Positions 25,685 through 36,200 of a stretch of 64,000 nucleotides of DNA are shown here, one piece after another. A program made the translations under genes and the position numbers. This stretch comes from Agaribacillus aureus (GTDB lineage Bacteria; Bacteroidota; Bacteroidia; Cytophagales; Cyclobacteriaceae), in assembly GCA_030442055.1 (NCBI GenBank), contig JAUJEB010000006.1, forward strand, positions 124,001 to 188,000, written 5' to 3'. Below the pieces are notes generated by a model, which was given only the letters and a program-made list of their open reading frames with translations, did not search any database and was not told the DNA's origin. The first letter of the stretch is position 1. Every line of letters begins with the position of its first letter.

Positions 25685-26653
25685 ATGGATACAATTCGAA
25701 TTGGACTTCTTGGCGCGGGAGATGTCGCTGATTTACATGCAGAGGCAGTCAACAGTCTGCCCGGCGTTGAGCTTAAGGGGCTGTGGAACAGGACCCCGGA
25801 AAAAGGAGCTCGCAAAGCAGCTAAATATGGTTGTCAAACCTATAATTCCGATCAGGAACTCTTGGACGATCCGGAAATCGATGCGGTTTTTATATTGACC
25901 AATATGGAGACGCATTGTGACTACACCATTAAGGCCGCTAAGGCCGGGAAGCATATTTTGGTAGAAAAACCCGCTGCATCAAGTATTGAGGAATTGAAGG
26001 ACATGCAGCATGCCATTGGCCAGGCAGGTGTAAAATGTATGCCCGTCCACAATTATATTTACGAGGCGGGTATCAAACGCACCCAGGCAATGATCCAAAG
26101 TGGAAAGCTGGGAGATATCACCCAGTTTTACATGATGTACAACATCCATCATGCCGACGATATCAGGGCGCGGTACCCGGGAGTGATCAGGCAGATATTG
26201 ACCCATCATAGCTATACCATGCTTTACCTGGCCGGTCAGCCAAAAACCATATCCTGCCTGAAACATACGGTAGACGATACCCTCGCACCACAGGAAAACG
26301 TCGCGATGGCCAATATGCAGATGGAGAATGGAACCCTTAGCCACCTATGCGCCAGCTTTGCCAATGACGATCATGCCGGAGACCCATGGACCTGCATGAT
26401 CAAGGTGATCGGCACAAAAGGCAGCACGCGGTATAGCTATCGCGACTGGGTGATTAATGAACGGAACGGGGCTCACTCTCAAACCTACCAGTGTTACCCT
26501 GAAACAATCAAAAATGCGGCTACGCATTTCATTAACAATGTATTAAGATACGGAGAGGAACCGTTGTCAAGCCTGGAGGACGCAATTACCTGTCAGAGAA
26601 TTATTGAGGCGTGTGAACTGTCAGTGGAAAAAGGTGTACACGTTCAATTTTAA
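25685..26653 (+). CDS. Gfo/Idh/MocA family oxidoreductase (copy 2)
   Basis: A 322-residue relative of the protein at 22317 but of a shorter branch. The Rossmann start is IRIGLLGAGDVADLHAEAV and the EKP motif is ILVEKPAASSIEEL. The sequence HHSYTMLYLAGQPKTISC in the middle and a shorter C-terminal sheet set it apart from copy 1, which carries [11 protein letters not shown]. Two such enzymes in one operon suggest two oxidation/reduction steps, or a 3-keto-intermediate made by one and removed by the other. Starts 5 bp after the epimerase stop. Confidence 0.87.
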   Translation: MDTIRIGLLGAGDVADLHAEAVNSLPGVELKGLWNRTPEKGARKAAKYGCQTYNSDQELLDDPEIDAVFILTNMETHCDYTIKAAKAGKHILVEKPAASSIEELKDMQHAIGQAGVKCMPVHNYIYEAGIKRTQAMIQSGKLGDITQFYMMYNIHHADDIRARYPGVIRQILTHHSYTMLYLAGQPKTISCLKHTVDDTLAPQENVAMANMQMENGTLSHLCASFANDDHAGDPWTCMIKVIGTKGSTRYSYRDWVINERNGAHSQTYQCYPETIKNAATHFINNVLRYGEEPLSSLEDAITCQRIIEACELSVEKGVHVQF

Positions 26654-26695
26654 ATAGATTAAATTATTATAATATATGGCTCTTCAAACTAACGT

Positions 26696-29600
26696 ATGAT
26701 TATTAAAAAAGAAATAGCCTTTAGAAGCACATTGGTAATAATATGTTTATCGGTATTTGTGCTTGGAATGACAAGTTGTAATGAATCCCATCATGCAATT
26801 AAGCTGGATAAGGGAAGCCACATCGTACTCGTTGGTAATAATTTGGGATCGCGAATGATGAACTTTGGTCACTTTGAAACTGAAATGCAGCTTCGATCGC
26901 CGGATGACCTACTATTTATCAGAAACATGTGCAGGCCCGGAAACACACCGGCCTTCAGGCCGCATCCTGCACGAAAGTCACCGTGGGCATTCCCAGGTGC
27001 CGATGAATTTGAACATGATCCCGGTAGCAGGATTCATTTTATAGAAAACGATGGGGGGCATCGATCGGGCAGTGTAGGACATTTTGAAACACCGGAACAG
27101 TGGCTAACCCGGCTAAAAGCTGATATGATTATAGCATTTTTCGGTTATAACGAGTCGTTTGAAGGTCCGGAAGGGCTGGAAAATTATAAGGCAGAATTGC
27201 ATGCTTTTATAAGACACACGCTAAGTCAAAATTATAATGGCTCCAGCCCTCCGCAACTGGTACTTATATCTCCGATTGCCTTTGAAGACCTTTCCGAGAC
27301 AATGGATTTACCTGATGGCACTGTTGAAAATAAAAACCTTGCCCTGTATGCAAATGCAATGAAAGAAGTGGCTGCAGCAGATAGTGTACTTTTTGTGGAT
27401 GCTTTTACGGCATCAAAAAAATGGTATGATACGGAAGATGAGGCTATGACGGCCGATGGGTTTCAATTAAATGATAAGGGCTACCAGAAATTTGCAAGGC
27501 TGTTAGCCGATCGGATACTGGGAAAAAACAACAACATAAAAGAGGAATACCGTCAAATGGTTCATGAAGCGGTACAAGAAAAAAACTGGTTTTGGCATAA
27601 CGACTTCAAAATACCGAATAGTGTGCACGTTTACGGGAGACGCTATAAACCATTTGGCCCCGAGAACTATCCCGCCGAAATTGAGAAAATCCGCCAGATG
27701 ACGGCGATAAGGGATAGTGCCATTTGGAAGGCATTGAAAGGTGAAAAAATGGATTTGGAAAAAAGCGATGCCAGAACCAGGGTCCTGCCTCAGATAGAGA
27801 CCAACTATAAAGAAAGCGCAAAAAACGGAAATCCTGAATATTTATATGGAGAGGATGCGCTGGAGCAGATTAGCGTAGCTCCCGGTTATAAAATTGAAAT
27901 GTTTGCCTCTGAAAAAGAGTTCAATGACCTGGCCAACCCGGTGCAGATCTCCTTTGACAACAAAGGCAGGCTTTGGGTAGCGGTCATGCCAAGTTACCCT
28001 CATTATAAAGCCGGTGACAGCAAACCCAACGATAAGCTCATTATTCTGGAAGATACAGACGGTGATAACAAGGCTGATAAACAAACTACATTTGCAGATA
28101 GTTTGCACCTTACCATAGGATTTGAATTTGCCCCCGAAGGTGTTTATGTTTCACAAGGCCCCAACCTTGTACTGCTGAAAGATACCAATGGAGATGATAA
28201 GGCTGATACCAAAGAGGTTATTTTAAGTGGTTTTGACGATCACGATACACACCATGCGATCAGTGCCTTTTGCGCTGATCCGTCCGGAGCCATCTATATG
28301 GGGGAAGGAACTTTTCTTCATACCAATGTAGAAACTGCGTATGGACCTGTGCGTGGTACTAATGGCGGATTTTATCGCTATAGTCCGCAGCGGCATCACC
28401 TGGAGCGGACCGCACAGCTGGCGATTCCCAACCCATGGGGTATTGCTTTTGATGATTGGGGTCAGAATTTCTTTTGTCATACCTCCGGACCAGCAGCATC
28501 TTGGATGATGCCCGGAACGATCATACCGCGTTATGGAGTGAGTTCGCCGATACCAAAAAATCTTATTCAAAAAGAGCACTTGGTACGGCCTACGTCTGGA
28601 CTGGAGTTTGTATCAAGCCGTCATTTTCCGGATGAGGTTCAAGGGGACTTGCTGATCAATAATACTATTGGTTACAGAGGAACCAAACAACACATCATGG
28701 TTGACGATGAGCGTGGTGAAGGTTATACGAGCAGGCATCGGCTTGATCTGCTTTTTGCCGACGACAAAAATTTTCGCCCTGTGGATCTGGAGTTTGCGCC
28801 GGATGGCTCTTTGTACATTATCGACTGGCATAATGTGCTGATCGGTCATATGCAACACAATGCGCGCGATCCGTTAAGAGACCATGCTCATGGACGGGTT
28901 TATCGCGTCACTTACCCATCAAGGCCACTGGTTACACCCGCTAAAGTACACGGTGCAAGTATCGATGAACTACTCGAGAATCTGAAATTGCCGGAATATC
29001 GCACGCGATACAGGACAAGGCGAGAATTGCGGGGCAGAGATGCATCGGCGGTACTTGCTAAATTAAAAGAATGGGTAGCAGGACTCGATAAAAACGATCC
29101 TGGCTACGATCATCATGTGCTAGAGGCTTTATGGGTAACCTGGGGTCTCAATAAAATTGATGAGTTATTGCTGCGTCAATTACTCGATTCGAAAGATTTC
29201 AGAGCCCGGGCAGCGGCGGTAAGAGTGCTTCGGTACGGAGGGCACCAGATAGCCGATCAGGCCGGGTTGTTGATGCAAGCTGCCAAAGACGATAACCCTC
29301 GCGTTAGATTGGAGGCCCTGGTGGCTGCCTCCTGGCTGGGTAAAGAGACAGGCCTTCCAATAATCGAGGAAGCCGGCAAAAAGGAATTGGGGCCTTGGGC
29401 AGAAAGACCCCATGAGGCAGCTATCGCCCATTTAAACAATACTCGTGTAGGCAAAAAAACAAAAAAATCGCACAAAACCGATCTCAAGGGGAAAGCGTTG
29501 GCCATGTTTGAAAAAGGCAAGTCGATTTACGAAAGAGATGGTTTCTGCGAGACCTGTCATCAACCGGAAGGTGAAGGGCTCCAGGCTTCGGGTTTTCCGC

Positions 29601-29902
29601 CGCTTAACGGCTCCCGGTGGGTAACTGGCAGTGAAGAAAGGCTGATAAAGCTAACCATGAACGGTTTGATGGGACCTATAACCGTCAAAGGGAAAAAGTA
29701 TCCCGGACAAGTACCCATGACACCGTTTGGCAGGCTGCTTAATGATGAGGAAATCGCTTCCGTACTCACTTACGTGAGAAATGCTTTTGGAAATAAAGCT
29801 GCGCCGGTTTCCGTGGAGAAGGTGAAGGAAATCCGGGAGGAAATTAAAGGTAAGGAAGGATTTTATTCACCGGCCGAATTATTAAAGGAACACCCGCTTT
29901 AG
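26696..29902 (+). CDS. Lipoprotein: SGNH-like domain, PVC-type dehydrogenase propeller, HEAT repeats, cytochrome c
   Basis: A 1068-residue exported protein with lipobox VLGMTSC (cysteine near 28). Residues about 40-280 form an SGNH/GDSL-like domain: VLVGNNLGSRMMNFGHFE, GYNES (N152), and ADGFQLNDKG (D254) where the usual DxxH histidine is Gln257. Residues about 390-760 match the PVC-type haem-protein dehydrogenase domain (IEMFASEKEFNDLANPVQIS, IIDWHNVLIGHMQH). Helical HEAT-like repeats follow near 830-930, and the C-terminus is cytochrome c with CETCH at 951-955 and a likely distal ligand Met1008. The protein probably oxidises a sugar outside the inner membrane and passes electrons to the chain. 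Last gene of the operon. Confidence 0.85.
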   Translation: MIIKKEIAFRSTLVIICLSVFVLGMTSCNESHHAIKLDKGSHIVLVGNNLGSRMMNFGHFETEMQLRSPDDLLFIRNMCRPGNTPAFRPHPARKSPWAFPGADEFEHDPGSRIHFIENDGGHRSGSVGHFETPEQWLTRLKADMIIAFFGYNESFEGPEGLENYKAELHAFIRHTLSQNYNGSSPPQLVLISPIAFEDLSETMDLPDGTVENKNLALYANAMKEVAAADSVLFVDAFTASKKWYDTEDEAMTADGFQLNDKGYQKFARLLADRILGKNNNIKEEYRQMVHEAVQEKNWFWHNDFKIPNSVHVYGRRYKPFGPENYPAEIEKIRQMTAIRDSAIWKALKGEKMDLEKSDARTRVLPQIETNYKESAKNGNPEYLYGEDALEQISVAPGYKIEMFASEKEFNDLANPVQISFDNKGRLWVAVMPSYPHYKAGDSKPNDKLIILEDTDGDNKADKQTTFADSLHLTIGFEFAPEGVYVSQGPNLVLLKDTNGDDKADTKEVILSGFDDHDTHHAISAFCADPSGAIYMGEGTFLHTNVETAYGPVRGTNGGFYRYSPQRHHLERTAQLAIPNPWGIAFDDWGQNFFCHTSGPAASWMMPGTIIPRYGVSSPIPKNLIQKEHLVRPTSGLEFVSSRHFPDEVQGDLLINNTIGYRGTKQHIMVDDERGEGYTSRHRLDLLFADDKNFRPVDLEFAPDGSLYIIDWHNVLIGHMQHNARDPLRDHAHGRVYRVTYPSRPLVTPAKVHGASIDELLENLKLPEYRTRYRTRRELRGRDASAVLAKLKEWVAGLDKNDPGYDHHVLEALWVTWGLNKIDELLLRQLLDSKDFRARAAAVRVLRYGGHQIADQAGLLMQAAKDDNPRVRLEALVAASWLGKETGLPIIEEAGKKELGPWAERPHEAAIAHLNNTRVGKKTKKSHKTDLKGKALAMFEKGKSIYERDGFCETCHQPEGEGLQASGFPPLNGSRWVTGSEERLIKLTMNGLMGPITVKGKKYPGQVPMTPFGRLLNDEEIASVLTYVRNAFGNKAAPVSVEKVKEIREEIKGKEGFYSPAELLKEHPL

Positions 29903-29922
29903 TCATTGGAAATAAAATAATG

Positions 29923-29956
29923 GAGGCCACTTTATCATAACAGGTAAAGTGGCCTC
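29923..29956. terminator. Bidirectional terminator after the ThuA operon
   Basis: GAGGCCACTTTA (29923-29934) and its exact complement TAAAGTGGCCTC (29945-29956) give a 12-pair stem with a ten-base loop between the convergent ends of the dehydrogenase operon and the AraC gene. Confidence 0.75.
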
Positions 29957-29974
29957 GCCTATTAATGTCATCAG

Positions 29975-30877
29975 CTAGCCGGACAGGCTCATCCTGTAAT
30001 GACGAGGAGAGCTGCCCACATGTCTTTTAAAATATTTGATAAAGTAGGAAGTATCTTCAAAGCCCAGCCGAAAGGTGATTTCACTTATTTGAAGTGTAGT
30101 GAATTTCAGCAGGCGCCTGGCTTCCAGCACCACCCGTTCGGCAATGAGTTGCGAGGGTGATTTGCCAACAACAGTTTTTGTAATGGTGGTCAGGGTTTTC
30201 GAAGAAATGCTCAGCATGTCTGCATATTTGCTTACCGCATACCCATGCATATAATTATCTTCTACCAGCTCCTTAAATCTGAAAAATTGCAGCTCATAAA
30301 GGTTGTTAGGCTCCAGGACTTTTGTAGCGTCTTTTTGATGAACGCGTTCCAGGTTTATCAAAAGTGATTTTAGCAAAAATCTGATGACATCCTGATACCC
30401 GAAACGATGCTTTCTGGTGATTTCTTTATGAATAAGATCAATGTAGGAGGTAGCCATTTCAACAGTTTCCTGATCAATGGCATAACAAGGCCTATCTTGT
30501 GAATTGAAAATGTTGTATTTCAAAAAAATATCGACATCGGAGTGCATAAAGAAACTTTCATTGAAGTGTATCAACCAGCCTTCTATAGCCAGATTTTCGT
30601 CAAAGGCATGTACCTGGTCTTTTGAGATAAACAGAATGGTATTTTCTTTAATCTGATAGGTTTTGAAATCAATCGTATGAACACCACCGCTATTGAAAAA
30701 CCAAATGATCTGGTAATAACTATGCGAATGCGGCTCCGCGGCTTTTTCCAGGTTTTTTCGGCGATATTTGTTTAGGTCATATATGGCAAACTGCAGCTTT
30801 TCCGGGTGTGCCTTGTGCAGGTGATATTGTGCTATATTGGATCTTGAAATGCTCACATCTATTTTGGAACGATTCAT
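29975..30877 (-). CDS. AraC family transcriptional regulator
   Basis: A 300-residue regulator from the ATG at 30877 (MNRSKIDVSISRSNIAQYH). A longer open frame up to 31024 would overlap the amine oxidase gene in another frame and has no family similarity there. Residues about 40-170 form a cupin sensor domain (HSHSYYQIIWFFNSGGVHTI); the C-terminal domain has YAVSKYADMLSISSKTLTTI and LQISEITFRLGFEDTSYFIKYF, ending with SPRHYR. It follows the FAD-dependent oxidase gene by 34 bp, so it may be made with it and control it. It is also close to the dehydrogenase operon and could govern that as well; both are guesses. Confidence 0.88.
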   Translation of the reverse strand: MNRSKIDVSISRSNIAQYHLHKAHPEKLQFAIYDLNKYRRKNLEKAAEPHSHSYYQIIWFFNSGGVHTIDFKTYQIKENTILFISKDQVHAFDENLAIEGWLIHFNESFFMHSDVDIFLKYNIFNSQDRPCYAIDQETVEMATSYIDLIHKEITRKHRFGYQDVIRFLLKSLLINLERVHQKDATKVLEPNNLYELQFFRFKELVEDNYMHGYAVSKYADMLSISSKTLTTITKTVVGKSPSQLIAERVVLEARRLLKFTTLQISEITFRLGFEDTSYFIKYFKRHVGSSPRHYRMSLSG

Positions 30878-30911
30878 TAAAACAAACGGATTGGAGCTAT
30901 GCCTGTTTATC

Positions 30912-31961
30912 TCAGGTTTTTTGTATAACTTTTTTGGTCGCGTATATGCCACTGTAAATGGCGCCATCCATATAACCGCCATATACGGGAGAAGTTTCCG
31001 CTCCCGAAAATAATAGCTTGCCATTCATATAAAAATCCCTGAATACGGGATTTCCATAGGCCGGACTCATGTAAATGGACTTTATATTTTCACAGGAAGT
31101 ATCTTTATCCTGAGACCAATCCTTTTCCCGGTACAATGTATAGTCAAGCACTTCTTCTCCCAAATATTTTTGCAAATAGTTTAAAATTCTTGTTTTCCGG
31201 ACTTTTGGCGGAACGTCCCGCAATCCTTCATTAATAAAGCCCATTAGCACGTAATATTGCCTTTTGAAGTCGGTATGATCGTGGAGCTCAACAACAGGTC
31301 CAACCTGGCCAATCAATGTGCCGGAGAGTTTTTTCAGCCGCCAAAAAGGTTGTTTGAAAGTCATGCCAATTTTCATCGCATTGCTCATCCAGGTATGTGT
31401 TTGTTTCATAGCCTCTGTCACAGCAGCGGGAAGTTGGGGTGAAAAAGCAATGCGGCTTACAATACGCGGTGGAATGGTGATGATTACTTTCCGGGCCCTA
31501 AAGGTTCCTGTTTCAGTTGTTACATATATTTTATTCTCCTGCTCGCTGACTGAGATTACCCGGGCTTTTGTTTTAATGTTGTTTCGGAATGGCCTGGCTA
31601 ATGCCTCAATCAGGGAAATAGAGCCATTAACAATACGGTAGGCAGCAGGGGTGCCGGTGTGATTTTCAAAATAGTGCGCCGGCGCCATGGTATTGTAAAC
31701 CAGTACACTCCGACCTTTGTCGTATTGATTGAACTTTTCAACTCCTAACTCATGCAGCAAGCGCACGACATGTTGATGATGGCTGTGAAACCAGGTGGCG
31801 CCAAAGTCAATGGCATCGCTGGTTAGAATTCTTCCACCAATCCGGTCTCTGGACTCTAAAATAACAAAATCTGTCTCACCCAGCTTGTTTAACATATAGG
31901 CCAAAGTCAGACCGGACAGTCCGGCCCCAACAATCACATATTTGCAGGAGAATTGTTTCAT
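30912..31961 (-). CDS. FAD-dependent amine oxidase-like protein
   Basis: A 349-residue flavoprotein. The FAD-binding dinucleotide motif is VIVGAGLSGLTLAYMLNKLG followed by ESRDRIGGRI (residues 10-45). The C-terminal GAETSPVYGGYMDGAIYSG matches the FAD-binding tail of flavin monoamine oxidases and phytoene-desaturase-like enzymes (the usual motif is G.ET....GY..GA..SG). At 349 residues it is shorter than the usual 430-450, so some substrate-domain parts are reduced. It acts in the cytoplasm. The following AraC regulator is 34 bp away. Substrate unknown. Confidence 0.85.
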   Translation of the reverse strand: MKQFSCKYVIVGAGLSGLTLAYMLNKLGETDFVILESRDRIGGRILTSDAIDFGATWFHSHHQHVVRLLHELGVEKFNQYDKGRSVLVYNTMAPAHYFENHTGTPAAYRIVNGSISLIEALARPFRNNIKTKARVISVSEQENKIYVTTETGTFRARKVIITIPPRIVSRIAFSPQLPAAVTEAMKQTHTWMSNAMKIGMTFKQPFWRLKKLSGTLIGQVGPVVELHDHTDFKRQYYVLMGFINEGLRDVPPKVRKTRILNYLQKYLGEEVLDYTLYREKDWSQDKDTSCENIKSIYMSPAYGNPVFRDFYMNGKLLFSGAETSPVYGGYMDGAIYSGIYATKKVIQKT

Positions 31962-32017
31962 CGTACCTCTATCTAATGTTTTACCAGACTTTAATTTTTA
32001 AGTGAAGCTTTAAAACC

Positions 32018-32050
32018 AAAAGATACGGCAACTTCTCGCCGTACCCTTTT
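32018..32050 (-). terminator. Probable terminator between the SDR and amine oxidase genes
   Basis: On the minus strand AAAAGGGTACGGC and GCCGTATCTTTT pair with a small bulge around an 8-base loop, followed by TTTTGG. It starts 15 bp beyond the SDR stop codon, so the oxidase gene likely has its own start signal. Confidence 0.5.
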
Positions 32051-32064
32051 AGCATTGAGCAACA

Positions 32065-32814
32065 TTAGTTTCTGCCAGCCATTACTCCACCATCGGTATC
32101 CCATATGGCACCGGTTATCCAGGAGGCTTTATCAGATAGAAGAAAACAAATGGTATCGGCAACGTCCTTAGCTTTTCCATTTCTTCCTAAAGGATGAAAA
32201 CCATGAAAATTTTGGAGGGCATCGTGTGCCCGCTCCCTGCCGCCAAATACGCTTTCGTAGACAGGGGTTTCAACAACCGCTGGTGAAACCGCATTAACAC
32301 GTATTTTGTGGTCAGCGAGTTCCATCGCCAGATGTTGTGTTAGGGAATGCAGTCCGGCCTTTTGCATCGAGTAAGCGGAAGAAGGCGTGGCCTTAACCGC
32401 CTGTTTGGCCCACATCGACCCCACATTAATGATAGATCCACCACCGCTGGCAGCCATTTTTTTTGCAGCCGCCTGGGTAATGAAAAAGAAGCCCCTGTTA
32501 AGATCCAGGTAGGAATCATAATCTTCTGCCGAGTGGTCCAGAAATGGTTTTGGCCCGAAAATTCCGGATGCGTTGACCAGATAATCCAGGTTATCCAATC
32601 CGTTAATTACTTCCGTCAAAACCGTGACCTCGTCGCGGTTTGTAATATCTGTTTTGTGGGTGATCAGGTTTCCTGAAACTTCTTCTTCCAGTGCCTGAAG
32701 CTTGCCTGCATTGGTGCCGACAACATGTACCTTGACACCTTCTGATAAAAGATTTTGGGCGGTTGCTTTTCCTATTCCACTGCTTCCGCCAATGATCAAT
32801 GCGCTTTTACTCAT
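32065..32814 (-). CDS. Short-chain dehydrogenase/reductase
   Basis: A 249-residue classical SDR. The coenzyme loop is [17 protein letters not shown], with NAG replaced by NASG at the second motif ([11 protein letters not shown]), the catalytic serine in NVGSMWAK, and Y-x-x-x-K in [12 protein letters not shown]. The C-terminal DTDGGVMAG is typical of sugar- or alcohol-oxidising SDRs. Cytoplasmic. It has its own promoter box upstream (TACGTTTG) and a terminator after it, so it appears to be a single-gene unit. Substrate unknown. Confidence 0.88.
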   Translation of the reverse strand: MSKSALIIGGSSGIGKATAQNLLSEGVKVHVVGTNAGKLQALEEEVSGNLITHKTDITNRDEVTVLTEVINGLDNLDYLVNASGIFGPKPFLDHSAEDYDSYLDLNRGFFFITQAAAKKMAASGGGSIINVGSMWAKQAVKATPSSAYSMQKAGLHSLTQHLAMELADHKIRVNAVSPAVVETPVYESVFGGRERAHDALQNFHGFHPLGRNGKAKDVADTICFLLSDKASWITGAIWDTDGGVMAGRN

Positions 32815-32859
32815 GACTTATGTTTTTTAGTTTGTGACGATATATCAATTATTGAAATA

Positions 32860-32867
32860 CAAACGTA
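32860..32867 (-). promoter_or_regulatory. Candidate -7 box for the SDR gene
   Basis: The minus strand reads TACGTTTG, a full match to TAnnTTTG, 45 bp before the SDR start codon. No TTTG -33 box is seen at the expected distance. Confidence 0.4.
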
Positions 32868-33243
32868 GCCAGGTTCCGGGCGCTTTTTTGGTGTGAAAAG
32901 GAGAATAAATGGTACTTTCCGGAAGCAACGGCTTTATGGTTTTACTTTTCTCCAAATAGCCGTTTACTTTATTGAAAACAGGTAAATAACTGTTTGACGA
33001 TTAGGCGGGTTTGCACCTTTCCGGAGCCCCATAATGCAAGGGATGGGAAAGCCGGTTAAAGGTGCTTTGGGTATGATCGTCTAATGAGGAATAAATAATA
33101 TTGCTTGATTCTCTATGTTTTTAATAGTCAGGGTGCTTATCTTTAAAACATCTTTCAAATTGTACGAGTAACAACCACAGCGAATAACGTAAATCTTAAA
33201 AAAAATCTCAGTATACTGAATGTAGTAGTATTATCAGCGGAAG
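32868..33243. other. Rest of the 429-bp intergenic region before the second hybrid kinase, with an inverted repeat
   Basis: No gene is seen. GCACCTTT (33013-33020) plus CCGG (33021-33024) faces CCGG (33052-33055) and AAAGGTGC (33058-33065), giving a hairpin of 8+4 pairs with a 2-base bulge. It lies about 180 bp upstream of the GTG start of the TPR hybrid kinase, and could be a regulatory site or the end of a short transcript. Confidence 0.4.
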
Positions 33244-36200
33244 GTGAACAAAAAAATTTTATTATCGGTATTCTTTAAACCGGTTGTTCTGCTATTGTTG
33301 ACAGGAGAGGTATTTGCTCAAAGGGCAATAGTTGACAGCCTGGAAACGGAATTAAGGAAAGCTACGACCGATTCGGCTAAAATCCTGTATTCTGTGGAGC
33401 TGGCTATGAAAATAGGTAGTGTCAGGCCAGATAGTGCCCATTTGTTATGTCAGCAGGCAGGAGCGGTAGTACACAGGCTAGAGAACCCGGAATTAAGGAC
33501 CAAGGCTTTGCGGCTGATAGGTAAAAGCTATCAGGTCATCCGTCAAATGGACACAGCGCTGATCTTTTACGAACGTGCTAAGCAGCTGGCGATTGAAATT
33601 GGCAACCGAAAGCTGCTGGCAGATGTGTTAAACAACTTTGGCAGCGCTTACCGAGATACTAATGATACTGAAAAATCTCTGGATCACTTTCTTCAATCTC
33701 TTAAGGTATATAAAGAAGTGGGTGATAAGCCAGGGCAAATCGCTGCTTTGAATAATATAGGCATTATTCACATGGAAAATGGTGAATTGACGCAAGCATT
33801 GTCAGATTATGAACAGGCCTTAAAATTACTGGAGGAAACGGGAAACAAAAGCAACCAGGCTGCCATACTGCAAAACATGGGCTTAATTTACAGCCGGCAA
33901 AATAAATTGGAGGAATGCATCAGCCTATATGAAAAGGCGTTGCAAATCAGGTTGGAACTGGGACAGATGGGAAGCGCCTCTACTGTGCTAAGCCTTTTAG
34001 GTTCAACCCATAGCCGGCATGGTAATTTTATCCGGGCGCAGGAGTATTACCAGCAATCGTTGAAAATAGCAGAAGAATTAGGCGACATGCAGCTTAAATC
34101 GCGCACTTTGAAAAGTCTTGGCGTTCTTCATAATTCACTGAAAGAATATGATAAGGGTTTAGCCTATCTAAGGGAATGCCTTCGGCTAAGGAAGGAAACA
34201 AAGGATAGGCGGGGGCAGGCGAGTGTGTTAAACAGTATTGGCAGAAATCTGATGTTTCAGGGAGCCTATGAACAGGCGCTGCATAATCTTCATGAGTCAC
34301 TTAGTCTTCACAGGAAGGTAGGCCCGGAACACAGTGAGCCTTATCCGCTTTACAATATTGGCAGTACCTTTGAAAAACTTGGGCACCTGGATTCTGCCTA
34401 CTTCTATTTGCAGCGGGCTATGCAGTTGTTGACGAAGCACAAATCGAAATATCTGCAGACCCTATGCCTGACCGACCTCGGCCGTGTATATTGGAGGCAG
34501 GGTCAAACGCAAAAAGCCATTAACAGCCTGGAATCCGCTTATTCCCTTACCTCTGCCAATACACTGCATGTCGAAAAAGCTGATATCACCTCGTTATTGT
34601 ATAAGATCAACAAAGAGGAAGGCAATTACAAAAAGGCTCTTCAATACCTGGAAAGACATGATGCCCTGCAGGACTCTCTTTTTAATATGGAAAATACGCG
34701 TGAGCTCACCCGTCAGGAAGCCGAATATGAGTTTGAAAAAGAAAAGCAACAATTGGCTTACGAAAAGGAAAAAGAGCTCCTGATGGTAGATTCAGAGCTT
34801 CGTAGACAGCGATCATTGCAAATAGCTATGGTAATGGCGCTCGTAATAGCCCTTGTTTTTATATTGGTCATTATGCGATACAGCAGGTTAAAACAGCGTT
34901 CCAATGCTGAGTTGCAGCGGCTGAATAGTGAAATCCTGCAACAAAAAGAGCGACTGGAAGAACTTGATAAAGTGAAATCCAGGTTTTTTACAAACATTTC
35001 TCATGAGTTCAGAACACCACTCACCGTTATCGGAGGTATGGCGGATCAGATTAGAAAATCGCCGCAAAAATGGCTGGAAAGAGGCCTTAAAATGATCAAG
35101 CAAAACAATGCCAACTTACTCAATCTGGTGAACCAAATTCTGGATCTGCGCAAACTGGAAACCGGAGGTTTACAACTCAATATGATCCAGGGTAATATTG
35201 TTTTCTATTTGAAATACATTACGGAGTCCTTCCATTCACTGGCAGAAAATAAAAATATTGAAATACATTTTAGCGAATGTGACCAGGAAATAATGATGGA
35301 TTATGACAAAGAGAAAATACTTAGAGTTGTTTCCAATTTACTTTCCAATGCAATTAAGTTCACACCGGAGGAGGGAAATATCTATTTTTCAATTGGCAGA
35401 CAGGGAAAAGGCAACACACCCATGTTGCGTCTCCAGATCCGGGATACCGGTATAGGCATTGCCCGGGGGAAGTTGCCCTACATTTTTGACCGGTTTTATC
35501 AGATTGACAGTTCCGATACAAGAAAAGGGGAGGGTACCGGTATTGGGTTGGCCCTGGTGAATGAACTGGTCAAATTGATGGAAGGAGTGTGCCACGTGGA
35601 AAGTGAGGTTGGCGAGGGTACCACCTTTACAATACTGCTGCCTATCAGGCAAAATGCCATGCCTTCAGCGGAACCTAACGGCAATGCACTGGATGACTTG
35701 ATCTTCGCCTTATCCGAGCAGGAGGTAATTTCAGAAACGCTGGTATCAACCAACAGGAAGGTAACCGATCGGGCGAAACTGCTTGTTATCGAAGATAATG
35801 TAAATGTGATTCAATATATTGAGTCCATCCTGGAGAATGACTATGAATTGTTGGTAGCAACTGATGGTCAGGAGGGCATTGACATGGCCATTGAGCATAT
35901 CCCCCATCTTATCATCAGCGATGTGATGATGCCCCTGAAAGATGGATTTGAAGTTTGCGAAACACTCAAAAAGGATGTCAGGACCAGTCATATCCCAATT
36001 GTAATGCTTACGGCTAGGGCCGATGATGATTCAAGAATTGCCGGACTCGAAAGAGGTGCGGATGCCTACCTGGCCAAGCCTTTTAATCAGAAAGAACTGC
36101 TGGTCAGGCTGGAAAAGTTACTGGAAATACGACAAATGTTGCAAGAGCGATATCAGACGCTTGGACCGATGACCAAGTCCGACGATAAAATTATTCAACA

